Below are positions 11,379 to 21,514 of a stretch of 64,000 nt of DNA, piece after piece. How positions within the stretch are numbered: position 1 is the stretch's first letter; the number at the start of each line of letters is the position of its first letter. The notes below the pieces were generated by a model that saw only the letters and a program-made list of their open reading frames with translations, had not been told where the DNA came from and did not search any database. This DNA is from Neobacillus sp. PS3-34 (lineage in GTDB: Bacteria; Bacillota; Bacilli; Bacillales; Cytobacillaceae). The position numbers were made by a program, and so were the translations under genes. The stretch is taken from contig NZ_CP133267.1 of assembly GCF_030915465.1 (NCBI RefSeq), positions 3,647,001 through 3,711,000 of the forward strand. Reading direction: 5' to 3'.

Positions 11379-12763
11379 ATGATGAGTGTGAGTATGGAAC
11401 AGGTAGTTTCCCACGCAAAGCATAGAGGTTTTGTTTTTCCGGGTTCTGAAATTTACGGTGGCTTGGCAAACACATGGGATTATGGCCCGCTTGGAGTTGA
11501 ATTAAAAAATAATATTAAACGGGCATGGTGGAAAAAGTTTGTTCAGCAAACTCCTTATAATGTGGCCTTGATTCAGCAATTTTAATGAATCCCCGCACAT
11601 GGGAGGCTTCAGGGCATATTGGTAATTTCAATGATCCGATGATCGATTGTAAAAATTGTAAGGCAAGACACCGTGCAGATAAGCTGATTGAAAATGCACT
11701 AGACGAAAAAGGGCTTGAAATGGTCGTTGATGGACTCCCGTTTGAAAAAATGGAAGAATTGATTAAAGAACATAATATCTCTTGTCCGGACTGTGGCAGC
11801 CATGATTTTACGGGTATCCGCCAGTTCAATTTAATGTTTAAAACCTTCCAGGGCGTGACAGAATCAAGCACGAACGAAATCTTCCTTCGCCCGGAAACAG
11901 CACAAGGAATATTTGTTAATTTTAAAAATGTCCAGCGTACAATGCGTAAAAAATTGCCTTTTGGTATTGCTCAAATCGGCAAAAGCTTCCGAAATGAGAT
12001 CACACCAGGTAACTTTACTTTCCGTACGAGGGAATTCGAACAAATGGAGCTTGAGTTTTTCTGTAAACCAGGGGAAGAGCTGAAATGGTTCGATTATTGG
12101 AAGCAATATGCAGAAAATTGGCTTCTTGCACTTGGCATGAAAAGAGAAAACTTAAGACTCCGTGACCATTCAGATGATGAGTTATCCCATTACAGTAATG
12201 CGACAACCGATTTTGAATACAAGTTTCCTTTCGGATGGGGAGAACTGTGGGGCATTGCTTCAAGGACAGATTACGATCTTAAGCAGCATATGCAGTATTC
12301 TGGAGAGGATTTCCACTATATGGATCCGGAAACAAATGAAAAATATGTTCCTTATTGCATCGAGCCTTCGCTCGGCGCAGATCGTGTAACACTTGCTTAT
12401 CTTATTGACGCTTACGAGGAAGAGCAACTGGAGGATGGTACAACCAGAACAGTTATGCATTTCCATCCAGCTGTAGCGCCTTTTAAAGCGGCTATTCTTC
12501 CGTTATCCAAGAAGCTTTCAGAGGAAGCCAGGGAAGTTTTCGAAGAACTTTCTAAACATTTCCTTGTTGATTACGACGAAGCTGGGTCTATCGGCAAACG
12601 TTATCGCCGCCATGATGAGATTGGAACTCCATACTGCATTACCTATGATTTTGACTCAAAAGAGGATCAAATGGTAACAGTTCGAGACAGGGATACCATG
12701 GAACAAACAAGGCTTCCAATCACGGAGCTTGTAAGCTTTATTCAGGATAAAATTAGCTTTTAA
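11379..12763 (+). CDS. glyS: Glycyl-tRNA synthetase, single-chain type, one frameshift
   Basis: This is a class II aminoacyl-tRNA synthetase of the homodimeric (eukaryote/archaea-like) type, about 461 residues. It is not the two-subunit GlyQ/GlyS enzyme of B. subtilis 168. The start ATG 11379 follows AAAGGAG. Motifs include [15 protein letters not shown] near the N-terminus, the zinc-binding CKNCK and CPDCG pairs, motif 2 around [10 protein letters not shown], and the C-terminal anticodon-binding domain. The frame stops at 11585. One G added at GGCC (11564-11567) gives [15 protein letters not shown] and a continuous protein. It is under T-box control. Confidence 0.95.
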
Positions 12764-12765
12764 AT

Positions 12766-12797
12766 AGAAAAGTGCGGAGTCCTTCCGCGCTTTTCTT
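12766..12797 (+). terminator. Terminator after glyS
   Basis: AGAAAAGTGCGGA pairs with TTCCGCGCTTTTCT (one G-T pair) around GTCC. The T-rich 3' arm supports transcription ending here. Confidence 0.8.
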
Positions 12798-12929
12798 TCG
12801 TTTCTATGAGGTGTGATGACTAAACCTTTTCATTTATTAGAATTGGGTTATAATGTTTTTATAAAAGTATAACTCTTTTATTTCAACTTGAATGAATAGT
12901 TTTTATACATAAAAGTTTTAAATAAGGTG

Positions 12930-13562
12930 GTGAGGACAATCGAACTGAATAAAAGGCAGGAGCACATTCTGCAAATCGTGAAGGACAACGGACCGATAAC
13001 TGGCGAACATATAGCTGATCAGCTGAACTTAACCAGGGCTACATTAAGGCCGGACCTAGCGATTTTAACAATGGCTGGTTTTTTGGATGCCCGTCCGCGG
13101 GTTGGATATTTTTATACAGGCAAATCTGGTACCCAGCTTCTGACTGAAAACCTCCAAAAGATTTTTGTAAAAGATTATCAGTCTATTCCTGTTGTCGTAA
13201 ATGAAAATGTATCCGTTTACGATGCCATTTGCACGATGTTTTTGGAGGATGTGGGAACACTATTTGTAGTAGATCAGCATTCTTTGCTCGTCGGTGTTCT
13301 GTCCCGAAAGGACTTATTGCGGGCGAGTATAGGCAAACAGGAGCTTACGGCAATTCCCGTCAATATTATTATGACGAGGATGCCCAATATCACAATGTGT
13401 GAGAGGGAAGATCTTCTCATTGACGTTGCGAAAAGACTGATTGAAAAACAGATTGATGCCCTCCCGATTGTGAAACAAACGGAAAAAGGCTATGAAGTAG
13501 TGGGGAGAATCACAAAAACAAATATTACTAAGGCATTTGTTGCCCTTGGCCAGGATATGTAA
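12930..13562 (+). CDS. ccpN: Transcriptional repressor CcpN
   Basis: CcpN represses gluconeogenic genes (gapB, pckA) on glycolytic carbon in B. subtilis. An N-terminal winged HTH (TIELNKRQEHILQIV, then LTRATLRPDLAIL) precedes two CBS domains (~80-140 and ~145-205) that sense adenylate nucleotides. GTG 12930 gives MRTIELNKR, aligned with the family; another GTG lies at 12927 and the ribosome site (AATAAGG) is unusually close, so the exact start is uncertain. The gene pairs with yqfL directly downstream, as in B. subtilis. Confidence 0.92.
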   Translation: MRTIELNKRQEHILQIVKDNGPITGEHIADQLNLTRATLRPDLAILTMAGFLDARPRVGYFYTGKSGTQLLTENLQKIFVKDYQSIPVVVNENVSVYDAICTMFLEDVGTLFVVDQHSLLVGVLSRKDLLRASIGKQELTAIPVNIIMTRMPNITMCEREDLLIDVAKRLIEKQIDALPIVKQTEKGYEVVGRITKTNITKAFVALGQDM

Positions 13563-13594
13563 AGATGGGTGTTTAGATAGATTGAAAAGAGGAG

Positions 13595-14410
13595 ATGGAT
13601 TGGGGAATGAATACGCCGATTATTTATGTCGTGTCAGATTCGGTAGGCGAAACAGCAGAACTAGTAACGAAGGCGGCTATCAGCCAGTTTAACGGCTCAG
13701 GCATGATTCTTAAGAGATTTCCGTATGTAGAGGATCATGAACATATTGATGAGGTCATCTCACTCGTTAATATGGATAAGGGCATGATTGCGTATACGCT
13801 CGTTAAACCTGATATGAGAAAATATATGAAAGAAAGTGCCGAGATGGCAGGAGTTTATGCATGTGATCTTATTGGGCCGTTAATGGATCAAATTGAACTG
13901 TTAAGCGGAAAGCAGCCTTTGTGTGAACCTGGCCTTGTGAGAAAATTGGACGAGGATTATTTTAAAAAGGTAGAGGCAATTGAATTTGCTGTTAAGTATG
14001 ATGACGGACGTGACCCGCGCGGGATTCTAAAGGCTGATATCGTCCTGATAGGCGTTTCCAGGACTTCTAAAACACCTTTGTCCCAATACCTTGCCCATAA
14101 ACGCTTAAAGGTAGCAAATGTGCCGTTGGTACCAGAAGTTGATCCACCTGAGGAGCTTTATAAAGTGCCTCCTGAAAAATGCTTCGGTCTTAAAATCAGC
14201 TCGGAGAAGTTAAATAATATTAGGCGTGAACGACTCATTTCACTTGGATTGAATGATCAGGCTAGCTACGCCAATATAGAAAGAATAAAGCAAGAGCTTG
14301 TTTTCTTTGAAAAAGTGGTTTCAAAAATTAACTGCCCGGTAATCGATGTAACAAATAAAGCAGTTGAAGAAACAGCTAATGTTATACTTAATTATGTACA
14401 AAGAAAATAA
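13595..14410 (+). CDS. yqfL: YqfL, DUF299 pyruvate,phosphate dikinase-regulator family
   Basis: This is a bifunctional kinase/phosphorylase family protein (DUF299). Relatives control PEP synthase or PPDK by ADP-dependent phosphorylation, but in Bacillus the gene acts with CcpN in gluconeogenic control. It has the P-loop GVSRTSKT near residue 152 and the signature [19 protein letters not shown] before it. Length is 271 residues. The start is either ATG 13595 or, more likely from family alignment ([18 protein letters not shown]), ATG 13607. A strong terminator follows. Confidence 0.9.
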   Translation: MDWGMNTPIIYVVSDSVGETAELVTKAAISQFNGSGMILKRFPYVEDHEHIDEVISLVNMDKGMIAYTLVKPDMRKYMKESAEMAGVYACDLIGPLMDQIELLSGKQPLCEPGLVRKLDEDYFKKVEAIEFAVKYDDGRDPRGILKADIVLIGVSRTSKTPLSQYLAHKRLKVANVPLVPEVDPPEELYKVPPEKCFGLKISSEKLNNIRRERLISLGLNDQASYANIERIKQELVFFEKVVSKINCPVIDVTNKAVEETANVILNYVQRK

Positions 14411-14421
14411 TGGTCATTATA

Positions 14422-14449
14422 CACATAATCTTTGATTATGTGTTTTTAT
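14422..14449 (+). terminator. Strong terminator after yqfL
   Basis: A perfect 10-bp stem, ACACATAATC / GATTATGTGT with TTT loop, is followed by five T. It isolates the ccpN-yqfL unit from the dnaG-sigA region. Confidence 0.88.
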
Positions 14450-14787
14450 TTGAAGATGCTCTTCATTACTACTCCGCTTTAATGAAAAAAAGAAATTAAT
14501 ATAAAAAACAATGGAAAAAGTGTAGTTAATGTACTATAATAAAAAATTGTGATAAAAATGTATCTAATTAGGTTTAGACTTCATCGTGAACGAATAAACT
14601 ATTTATTGTTAGATGTCAAGGGAGGCCTCGCTAAATAATTCGACATAATCTCTTTCCATTCAGCTTGTTCCAGTCTTTTTAGCTTAATGAGTAATGAAGA
14701 TATTGAGGATAAAAGTTATGCGGGAAGAAGGAAAATGCGGAGTGATGTAGAATTAGTACTAATAAAATTGGCGTTCCCACCATTTTT
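14450..14787 (+). other. Gene-poor leader before yqxD-dnaG-sigA
   Basis: This is A/T-rich and has no convincing gene. It contains a TATAAT hexamer in GTACTATAATAAAA near 14533 and a purine-rich AAGGGAGG near 14619 with no good reading frame after it. The promoter for the yqxD-dnaG-sigA group probably lies here, but I cannot assign a -35 with confidence. Confidence 0.35.
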
Positions 14788-15220
14788 GTGGATGCAGATT
14801 CTTGCCCGGTAAAAGATGAAATTGTCGAAATTGCTTCACGTTTTTCAATAAATGTTCTTTTTGTTGCTTCCTATAATCATATTATGAACAATTCTACATA
14901 TGCATCCTGGAAGTATGTTGATACGGGAAAGGAAGCTGCAGACCTTTATATTATGAATCATTCTGCAAACGGGGATATTACAGTTACCCAGGATATTGGG
15001 CTGGCTTCGACTCTGCTTTTAAAAGGGGTTTATGTTTTATCTCCAAAGGGAATTTTATTTGAAGAAAAAGGAATTCAAACGGCTCTTGACATGCGCTATA
15101 TAAGTGCGAAAGCTAGGCGCAGAGGAGAATATGGAAAGGGCTAAACCATTTAGTTCTGGAGACCGGGACAGGTTTGTGAATGAATTGACAAAGATTTTGT
15201 CGAATTTTGAAGGAGTTTAG
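14788..15220 (+). CDS. yqxD: UPF0178/YaiI family protein YqxD, frameshift near the end
   Basis: This is a PIN-like-fold UPF0178 protein of unknown function, always just upstream of dnaG in Bacillus. The signature VDADSCPVKDEI lies at the N-terminus and TQDIGLASTLL plus AKARRRGEY further on. GTG 14788 gives this alignment but probably trims 3-8 residues; a longer start may be masked by another missing base. One G added to GGG 15138-15140 replaces the stop by KGAKPFSSGDRDRF and extends to TAG 15218, matching the family C-terminus. Confidence 0.85.
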
Positions 15221-15263
15221 ATATTAAAACAGAATACCTTATTAGTAAAATGGAGTTGTTTTC

Positions 15264-17064
15264 ATGGCGGAGCGCATTGCCGAAGAAAAAATTGATCAAA
15301 TTCGTCAGTCTGTTGACATTGTTGAAGTAATAAGCGATTATGTTCAACTAAAAAAGCAAGGGCGAAATTACTTCGGATTATGTCCATTCCATGGAGAGAG
15401 TACACCGTCTTTTTCAGTAGCCCCTGACAAACAAATTTTTCATTGCTTTGGATGCGGAGCTGGCGGAAATGTTTTTTCATTTTTAATGGAGCTGAATGGA
15501 CTTACATTTCAGGAAGCGGCAGTAAAGCTTGCTGAACGGTCAAATATTGAGCTTGAAATAAGCATCTCAGCTGCCGGAAAAGAAAAAGGCATTTCGAAGG
15601 AACATCAAGCAATGCTTGATGCTCATGACCTGTTAAGGAAATTTTACCATCACCTTCTGGTAAATACCAAAGATGGTCAACATGCCTTAGAGTATCTTCT
15701 AAACAGGGGATTTACGAGGGAATCAATTGATAAATTTGAAATTGGCTATTCGTTAAATTCTTGGGACTTTGTCTATAAATTTTTAACGAAAAGAGATTTT
15801 AATCCCGAATTGATGGAAAAAGCCGGATTGATCATTAAACGAGAAAGAGACGGTACATTCTTCGATCGATTCCGTGATCGGATTATGTTTCCGGTTTTAG
15901 ACCGAAATGGAAACACGATTGCTTTTTCAGGGAGATCTCTGGGCCAGAAGAGCCTAAATATTTGAATAGTCCCGAAACGGCAATCTTTAATAAAAGCCGG
16001 ATATTATATAATTTTCATCTGGCAAAACCGAATATTAGAAAAATGCAGCAGGTTGTTTTATTTGAAGGATTTGCGGATGTAATCGCAGCAGATCGCTCCG
16101 GGGTTGAAAACGGTGTTGCCACTATGGGAACTTCTCTGACCGCAGAGCATATATCCCTCATTCGCCAGAACACAGGCAATATACTCATTTGCTATGATTC
16201 AGACAATGCCGGGATCGAAGCAGCATATAGGGCGGGCAACTTGCTTACCGATGCAGGCAGCCAGATAAAAGTAGCTTTAATGCCGGACGGCCTTGATCCG
16301 GATGATTACATCAAAAAATTTGGTGCTGAAAAATTTCGAAATGAAGTTATTAACTCTAGCCTTACCTGGATGTCCTTTAAATTTCTTTATTTACGCAGAG
16401 GAAAAAATCTTCAGGATGAAGGAGATAGGCTTGCTTATATCGAAGAAGTACTAAAAGAAATAGCAAAGCTGTCAAAAGCGGTCGAAAAAGACCATTACCT
16501 GAGACAGCTGGCAACTGAGTTTTCATTATCTTTGGATGCATTAAAACAGCAGCAGCAAATATACTTATCTGAGAATAAAAATTTACAGAGCCGTGGGTCT
16601 CCTGCCAAAAGCCTCTGGTAATCAAGCAGGCAAATAGTTTGAAGCCCGCACATCATAACGCGGAGCGGAGATTAATTGCGCATATGCTGAAGGACCGTGA
16701 TATAGCATTTAAGGTTCAGGACTTATTGCAGGGACAGACATTCAACTTGGATGAGCATCAGGCAATTATTACGTATTTATTCGGATTTTATGAAGGCAAT
16801 CACCATAGCAATGCCAGCGCCTTTTTAACCTATATTCAAGATGACAAACTTCGGCGGATTGTTGCTGATATTGAAATGATGTCTATCAATGAAGAAGTAA
16901 CTGACCTAGAGTTAAATGATTATATCAAACAGGTGTTGAATTATCAAAAATTGCTAAAGATAAAAGAAAAACAAGCTGAACAAAGTGAAGCTGAACGTCA
17001 AAAAGATGTTAAGAAAGCTGCAGAAATTGCAATGGAGATCATTCAATTGCGCAGATCTTTATAG
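15264..17064 (+). CDS. dnaG: DNA primase DnaG, two frameshifts
   Basis: This is the essential primase that makes RNA primers for replication. The zinc finger is CPFHGE...[10 protein letters not shown] (residues ~40-65). The catalytic core follows, then the TOPRIM domain with [11 protein letters not shown] (~270) and [11 protein letters not shown], and the helicase-binding C-terminal domain. There are two single-base losses. At GGGCC 15941-15945, repair gives [17 protein letters not shown]. At the AAAA run 16607-16610, repair gives [15 protein letters not shown]. The repaired length is ~600 residues as expected. It forms the conserved dnaG-sigA pair. Confidence 0.95.
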
Positions 17065-17099
17065 ATCCCATGTAGTGACTTTTAGAAGGAGGGGGACAT

Positions 17100-18227
17100 A
17101 TGGCTGAAAAATCAGCACGTTCAAAAGAGGTCGAAAATGAATTGACCGTTGAACAAGTAAAAGACCAGTTAACGGCACTGGGAAAGAAAACCGGCGTCCT
17201 TGCCTACGATGATATAGCGGAAAAATTGTCCAACTTTGAACTTGATTCCGAACAAATGGATGAATTTTATGAGTTTTTAGGCGATCAAGGCGTTGAATTG
17301 GTCGGAGACAGTGAGGAAGAAGATCCTGACGTTCAGAAGCTGTCCAAAGGGGATGACGAAGAATTTGATCTAAATGATCTAAGCGTCCCTCCTGGAGTGA
17401 AAATTAATGATCCTGTCCGCATGTATTTAAAAGAAATCGGGCGTGTTGACCTTCTTTCGGCTGAAGAGGAAATCAGCCTTGCGAAGCGGATCGAAGAAGG
17501 CGACGAAGAAGCAAAACGCCGTCTTGCAGAAGCCAACCTGCGTCTCGTGGTCAGTATTGCCAAGCGCTATGTCGGCCGCGGAATGTTGTTTCTTGATTTG
17601 ATTCAGGAAGGGAACATGGGTTTAATTAAGGCTGTAGAAAAGTTCGACTACCGTAAAGGATACAAATTTAGTACTTATGCTACCTGGTGGATCCGACAGG
17701 CAATTACACGTGCCATTGCTGACCAGGCGAGAACAATCCGAATCCCGGTTCATATGGTAGAAACCATTAATAAATTAATTCGGGTTCAGCGTCAATTGCT
17801 TCAAGATTTAGGACGCGAACCAACACCGGAAGAAATTGCCGAGGATATGGATTTAACACCGGATAAAGTAAGGGAAATTTTAAAAATAGCTCAGGAGCCC
17901 GTATCCCTTGAAACACCAATCGGGGAGGAAGACGATTCCCATCTTGGTGATTTTATTGAAGACCAGGATGCAACTTCTCCTTCTGAACATGCTGCATATG
18001 AATTATTAAAAGAGCAGCTGGAAGATGTTTTGGATACCCTGACTGACAGGGAAGAAAACGTACTCCGCCTTCGTTTTGGATTGGATGATGGCCGCACACG
18101 CACCCTTGAAGAAGTAGGCAAGGTATTCGGCGTTACTCGTGAGCGTATCCGCCAAATTGAAGCGAAAGCTCTTCGTAAGTTAAGGCATCCAAGCCGAAGC
18201 AAGCGACTCAAGGACTTCTTGGAATAA
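17100..18227 (+). CDS. sigA: Primary sigma factor SigA (RpoD)
   Basis: This is the housekeeping sigma-70 subunit, 375 residues (B. subtilis 371). Region 1.1 is short and acidic. Regions 1.2-2.4 carry [12 protein letters not shown] and the -10 recognition helix [13 protein letters not shown]. Region 3 follows, and the 4.2 [21 protein letters not shown] recognises the -35. Ribosome site AGAAGGAGGGGG is excellent. It is one of the few large genes here with no frame break and sits 35 bases after dnaG. Confidence 0.98.
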   Translation: MAEKSARSKEVENELTVEQVKDQLTALGKKTGVLAYDDIAEKLSNFELDSEQMDEFYEFLGDQGVELVGDSEEEDPDVQKLSKGDDEEFDLNDLSVPPGVKINDPVRMYLKEIGRVDLLSAEEEISLAKRIEEGDEEAKRRLAEANLRLVVSIAKRYVGRGMLFLDLIQEGNMGLIKAVEKFDYRKGYKFSTYATWWIRQAITRAIADQARTIRIPVHMVETINKLIRVQRQLLQDLGREPTPEEIAEDMDLTPDKVREILKIAQEPVSLETPIGEEDDSHLGDFIEDQDATSPSEHAAYELLKEQLEDVLDTLTDREENVLRLRFGLDDGRTRTLEEVGKVFGVTRERIRQIEAKALRKLRHPSRSKRLKDFLE

Positions 18228-18311
18228 AAACAAATATTGCTGAAAAATAGTTTACTTCTTACAATAGAGGTAAGCTATTTTTTTGTTTCTTTAACCGGAA
18301 GGACTGTACTG

Positions 18312-18842
18312 ATGGATGATAATCGAAAAAAAATCATTTTAAACGAAGTTTTATACTGGAAAAAAAACCGGATGCTCCCGGAGCATTATTGCGATTATTT
18401 ATTGACGTTATATACGGAAGGAAATCCACCAGGAAAAGACAAGAAAGCCATAGGAAAATCGGTGGGGATCCTATTTCAGGCAGTTGCTTTTTTAGCCATG
18501 CTTTCCTTCGCTGTATTTGTCACTTATTTTACTGAATTGTCTTTCATTTTGCAAATAGGCCTTTTAATATTTTTGGTTGTGTCAGGATTGGGCATCTTTT
18601 TTTATTTTTCTAGAAAAGGATTGTTCAGCCATCTCGCTTTAGCTTCCAGCGCGCTTATTTTTCTACTGCTTTCAGAAAAAATAGCATCCAATGTTTTTGG
18701 TGACAGTTCAGAAAGTTTATATTTACTAATGGCATTGAACTGTGTGGGTTGGCTTGCTATAGGCTGGAAAAAGAAGCTCTTGTACTTTTCAATAGCAGGA
18801 ATTTTAGGTTTAGGTGTAATCGTATTTTTTATTTTCGCATAA
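18312..18842 (+). CDS. Hypothetical membrane protein
   Basis: I do not recognise the family. The 177-residue product starts MDDNRKKIILNEVLYW with a soluble N-terminal region (~1-55) containing YCDYLLTLY, then about five to six hydrophobic segments (~58-175). ATG 18312 follows a GGAAGG site at good spacing, preferable to the upstream TTG that would add a hydrophobic non-homologous lead. The soluble head plus membrane bundle resembles many uncharacterised Bacillus proteins placed after sigA. No function is assigned. Confidence 0.7.
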   Translation: MDDNRKKIILNEVLYWKKNRMLPEHYCDYLLTLYTEGNPPGKDKKAIGKSVGILFQAVAFLAMLSFAVFVTYFTELSFILQIGLLIFLVVSGLGIFFYFSRKGLFSHLALASSALIFLLLSEKIASNVFGDSSESLYLLMALNCVGWLAIGWKKKLLYFSIAGILGLGVIVFFIFA

Positions 18843-18941
18843 TAAAATATTTTAAAAAGGTTTTAAATGTTGAGAAAATTATTTCATTCCCTATATAATA
18901 ATGAAGTAAGCGCATACAAAGCAGCTTGGAGGGGAAATGAA

Positions 18942-20080
18942 ATGAATTTCGATTTAACAGCGGAGCAGGATATGATCCGTAAAACCATGAGAGAATTTGC
19001 TGATGAAGAGGTGGCACCTGGAGCGCTAGAACGTGATAAAACAAAGGAGTTCCCGGTTGAAATTTTTAAAAAGCTTGCAGATATGGGAGTAATGGGGTTA
19101 CCGTTTCCTGAGGAATATGGCGGTGGCGGAGCAGATACTGTCAGTTTCGCAATCGTAACAGAAGAATTGAGCAGAGCGTGCGGATCGACTGGCATAACCT
19201 ATTCTGCCCATATTTCACTCGGTGGAGCACCGATTAATTTATTTGGTACCAAGGAACAAAAACAAAAGTACCTGACACCTATTTGCACGGGAGAATCATT
19301 TGGGGCATTTGGTTTAACCGAACCGAATGCGGGATCTGATGCTGGAGGAACAAGGACATCGGCGAGAGAAGAAAACGGCGAGTTTATTATTAATGGGAAC
19401 AAATGCTTTATAACAAACGCCAGCTATGCCAAACACCTGGCACTTACTGCAGTCACAGGTGATAAGGACGGGAAAAAGGAAATAACAGCTATTATTGTTC
19501 CCACTGATGCACAAGGTTTTAAGGTAATCGATAATTATGAAAAAATGGGACTTCATTCATCTAATACAACTGAACTTGTCCTTGAAGACGTCAGGGTTCC
19601 AGTGGAAAATCTTCTCGGATTAAAGGGAGAGGGCTTTAAACAGTTTCTGATAACCCTGGATGGCGGCCAATCGGCATTGGGGCTATGGGGGTTGGTATAG
19701 CCCAGGCAGCGTATGAAAAGGCCTGCAGTACGCCAAAGAGCGCAAGCAGTTTGGTAAATCGATTTCTTCGTTCCAGGCCATCCAATTCAAGCTAGCTGAT
19801 ATGGCAATGAAGATTGAATTGGCACGTACGATGGTTTACAAGGCTGCCTGGTTAAAGGACCAGGGAAAAGCCGTTCTCAAAAGAAGCTGCAATGTGTAAG
19901 CTATACGCATCGGAAATCGCAATGGAGGTTACAGACCAGGCTGTCCAGATTCACGGGGGTTATGGTTATATGAAGGACTACCATGTAGAGCGTTTCATGA
20001 GGGATGCAAAGCTTTTGGAAATTGGCGAAGGAACCTCTGAAATCCAGAGAACTGTCATCGCAAGACAAATCGGCTGCTAA
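18942..20080 (+). CDS. Acyl-CoA dehydrogenase, three frameshifts
   Basis: This is an FAD-dependent acyl-CoA dehydrogenase of fatty-acid or branched-chain beta-oxidation, ~380 residues when repaired. ATG 18942 has GGAGGGG upstream. Family signatures are [16 protein letters not shown] (flavin/substrate region), CFITNASYA, the catalytic-Glu region near [17 protein letters not shown], and [14 protein letters not shown] at the end. Repairs: one A at 19669-19670 ([12 protein letters not shown]), one C at GGCC 19720-19723 ([14 protein letters not shown]), and one A in AAAA 19866-19869 ([13 protein letters not shown]). It is not at this locus in B. subtilis. The exact substrate is unknown. Confidence 0.9.
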
Positions 20081-20189
20081 AATTTCAATCATATATAAAT
20101 ATATTTTTAATGCCTTATGTAAAATATACTAGAATACTTATCATTGAAGGAAAATGGCTGGACACTTATGCATGGAGGATTTACAGCAT

Positions 20190-20216
20190 AAAAAGGCCTG
20201 CTTTTGCAGCCTCTTT
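20190..20216 (+). terminator. Probable terminator between acyl-CoA dehydrogenase and cccA
   Basis: AAAAGGC-TGC, TTTT loop, GCAGCCTCTTTT: a short imperfect stem with a T-rich end about 110 bases after the dehydrogenase stop. Confidence 0.55.
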
Positions 20217-20348
20217 TCCATTTTTAGAAACTTTATCGTGAATATTCGATATTAGGACTTTTCCTTCTGAAGATTTTCAAGTAAAATAAAGTTGTTTGTA
20301 ATTCATTTATAGTTAACAGATTTTCTTACATAAGGAGGTTATATTAAG

Positions 20349-20711
20349 ATGAAACGTAATCCGGTTATTCCATTTGTTTTAATCATGGTTTTTGGTATTG
20401 GACTAATTTTCTTCCTGTCTTTTAAAGGACTTGGCGATTCGAAGGAACTTGCTGATGAAAAGAAAGGCGGCGGAAAAGAGAAAACTGAGGCTGTTGCAGC
20501 AAACCCTGAAGATATTTACAAGACTACATGTGTTGCATGTCATGGAGACCAATACCAGGGTGTCGTTGGTCCTACCCTAAAAGGCGTTGGCAAAAAGTAT
20601 TCAAAGGCACAATTGATGGACATCGTTCAACATGGTAGAGGCGCTATGCCTTCAGGACTTGTTCCAGCTGAAAATGCCGGTAAAATGGCTGATTGGCTTT
20701 CAAAGCTATAA
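20349..20711 (+). CDS. cccA: Membrane-bound cytochrome c550
   Basis: This is a small c-type cytochrome carrying electrons at the outer membrane face, toward cytochrome c oxidase. The 120 residues have one N-terminal membrane anchor (FVLIMVFGIGLIFFL, ~9-27), a charged Gly/Lys linker, then the haem domain with CVACH (~62) and axial Met in GAMPSG. Ribosome site TAAGGAGG. It is monocistronic, with its own terminator at 20731, as in B. subtilis. Confidence 0.94.
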   Translation: MKRNPVIPFVLIMVFGIGLIFFLSFKGLGDSKELADEKKGGGKEKTEAVAANPEDIYKTTCVACHGDQYQGVVGPTLKGVGKKYSKAQLMDIVQHGRGAMPSGLVPAENAGKMADWLSKL

Positions 20712-20730
20712 TATTAACTATATGAGGAAG

Positions 20731-20759
20731 GTCCTTTGCATATGTAAAGGACTTTTTTT
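20731..20759 (+). terminator. Terminator after cccA
   Basis: GTCCTTT (20731-20737) pairs with AAAGGAC (20746-20752) around GCATATGT; seven T follow. Confidence 0.85.
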
Positions 20760-20804
20760 ATACTAATCATAACGATAACGAATATAGAGATGTGGTGAAG
20801 TGAT

Positions 20805-21514
20805 TTGAATACAGATAAATTATCGAAACGGCTAGAAACAGTTGCCAGTTTCGTTCCAAACGGGGCAGTAACAGCAGATATCGGTTCTGATCATGCCTAC
20901 CTGCCTTGTTATTTAGTGAAAAAAGGTGTGGTATCAGCTGCCATTGCAGGTGAAGTGGTTAATGGACCGTATCAATCAGCGAAAAAACAGGTTCAAGCTG
21001 AGGGTCTTACCGACAGCGTTTCAGTGCGTTTGGGTGACGGCCTGGAGGTATTGCAGCCGGGTGAAGCAGAATGCATTACCATTGCAGGAATGGGGGGCGC
21101 CCTTATTGCCAGTATTCTCGATAGGGGAAAGGATAAGCTTGGCGATGTAAAAAGGCTGGTGCTGCAGCCTAATATTAGCGCTATTTCCATACGAACCTGG
21201 TTTATTGACAATGGCTGGGAGCTTGTTGATGAAGAGATTTTAGAGGAAGATGGAAAAATATATGAAATTTTAGTTGGTGAACAGGGAAATCCCGATACCC
21301 CATATCAGCCACTTGGAGAAAAGGGCTTGCTGTTTGGCCCTTTCTAATGATCCGTAAACAGGAGGCGTTCAGAAAAAAGTGGAGCCTTGAAAAAGAGAAC
21401 TGGCAGCGGATCTTTGAGCAGCTGGAAAATGCGGCAGCTTCCGAGGAGACAAATCAAAAGAAGCAAGAGCTTCTTCAAAAAATCAGTTGGGCAGAGGGGG
21501 TTCTGGCTGAATGA
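20805..21514 (+). CDS. trmK: tRNA (adenine22-N1)-methyltransferase TrmK, one frameshift
   Basis: This SAM-dependent enzyme makes m1A22 in tRNA. The Rossmann motif ADIGSDHAYLP is near residue 30, followed by EVVNGPYQSA and ITIAGMGGALIA. The start is TTG 20805. The frame stops at 21347. One C or T added at GGCCCTTT (21336-21343) gives GPFLMIRKQEAFRKKW and a C-terminal coiled-coil helical domain to 21514, the usual ~236 residues. The stop overlaps the yqfO start (ATGA). Confidence 0.92.

Noticed and set aside
16377..16625. Long antisense frames over dnaG, sigA, glcK, ispG and others
   Set aside because: They have no ribosome sites or family resemblance, and their codons mirror the conserved sense gene.
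18237..18311. Longer start for the hypothetical membrane protein after sigA
   Set aside because: The upstream TTG lacks a ribosome site and overlaps the likely sigA terminator area; ATG 18312 has a proper site.
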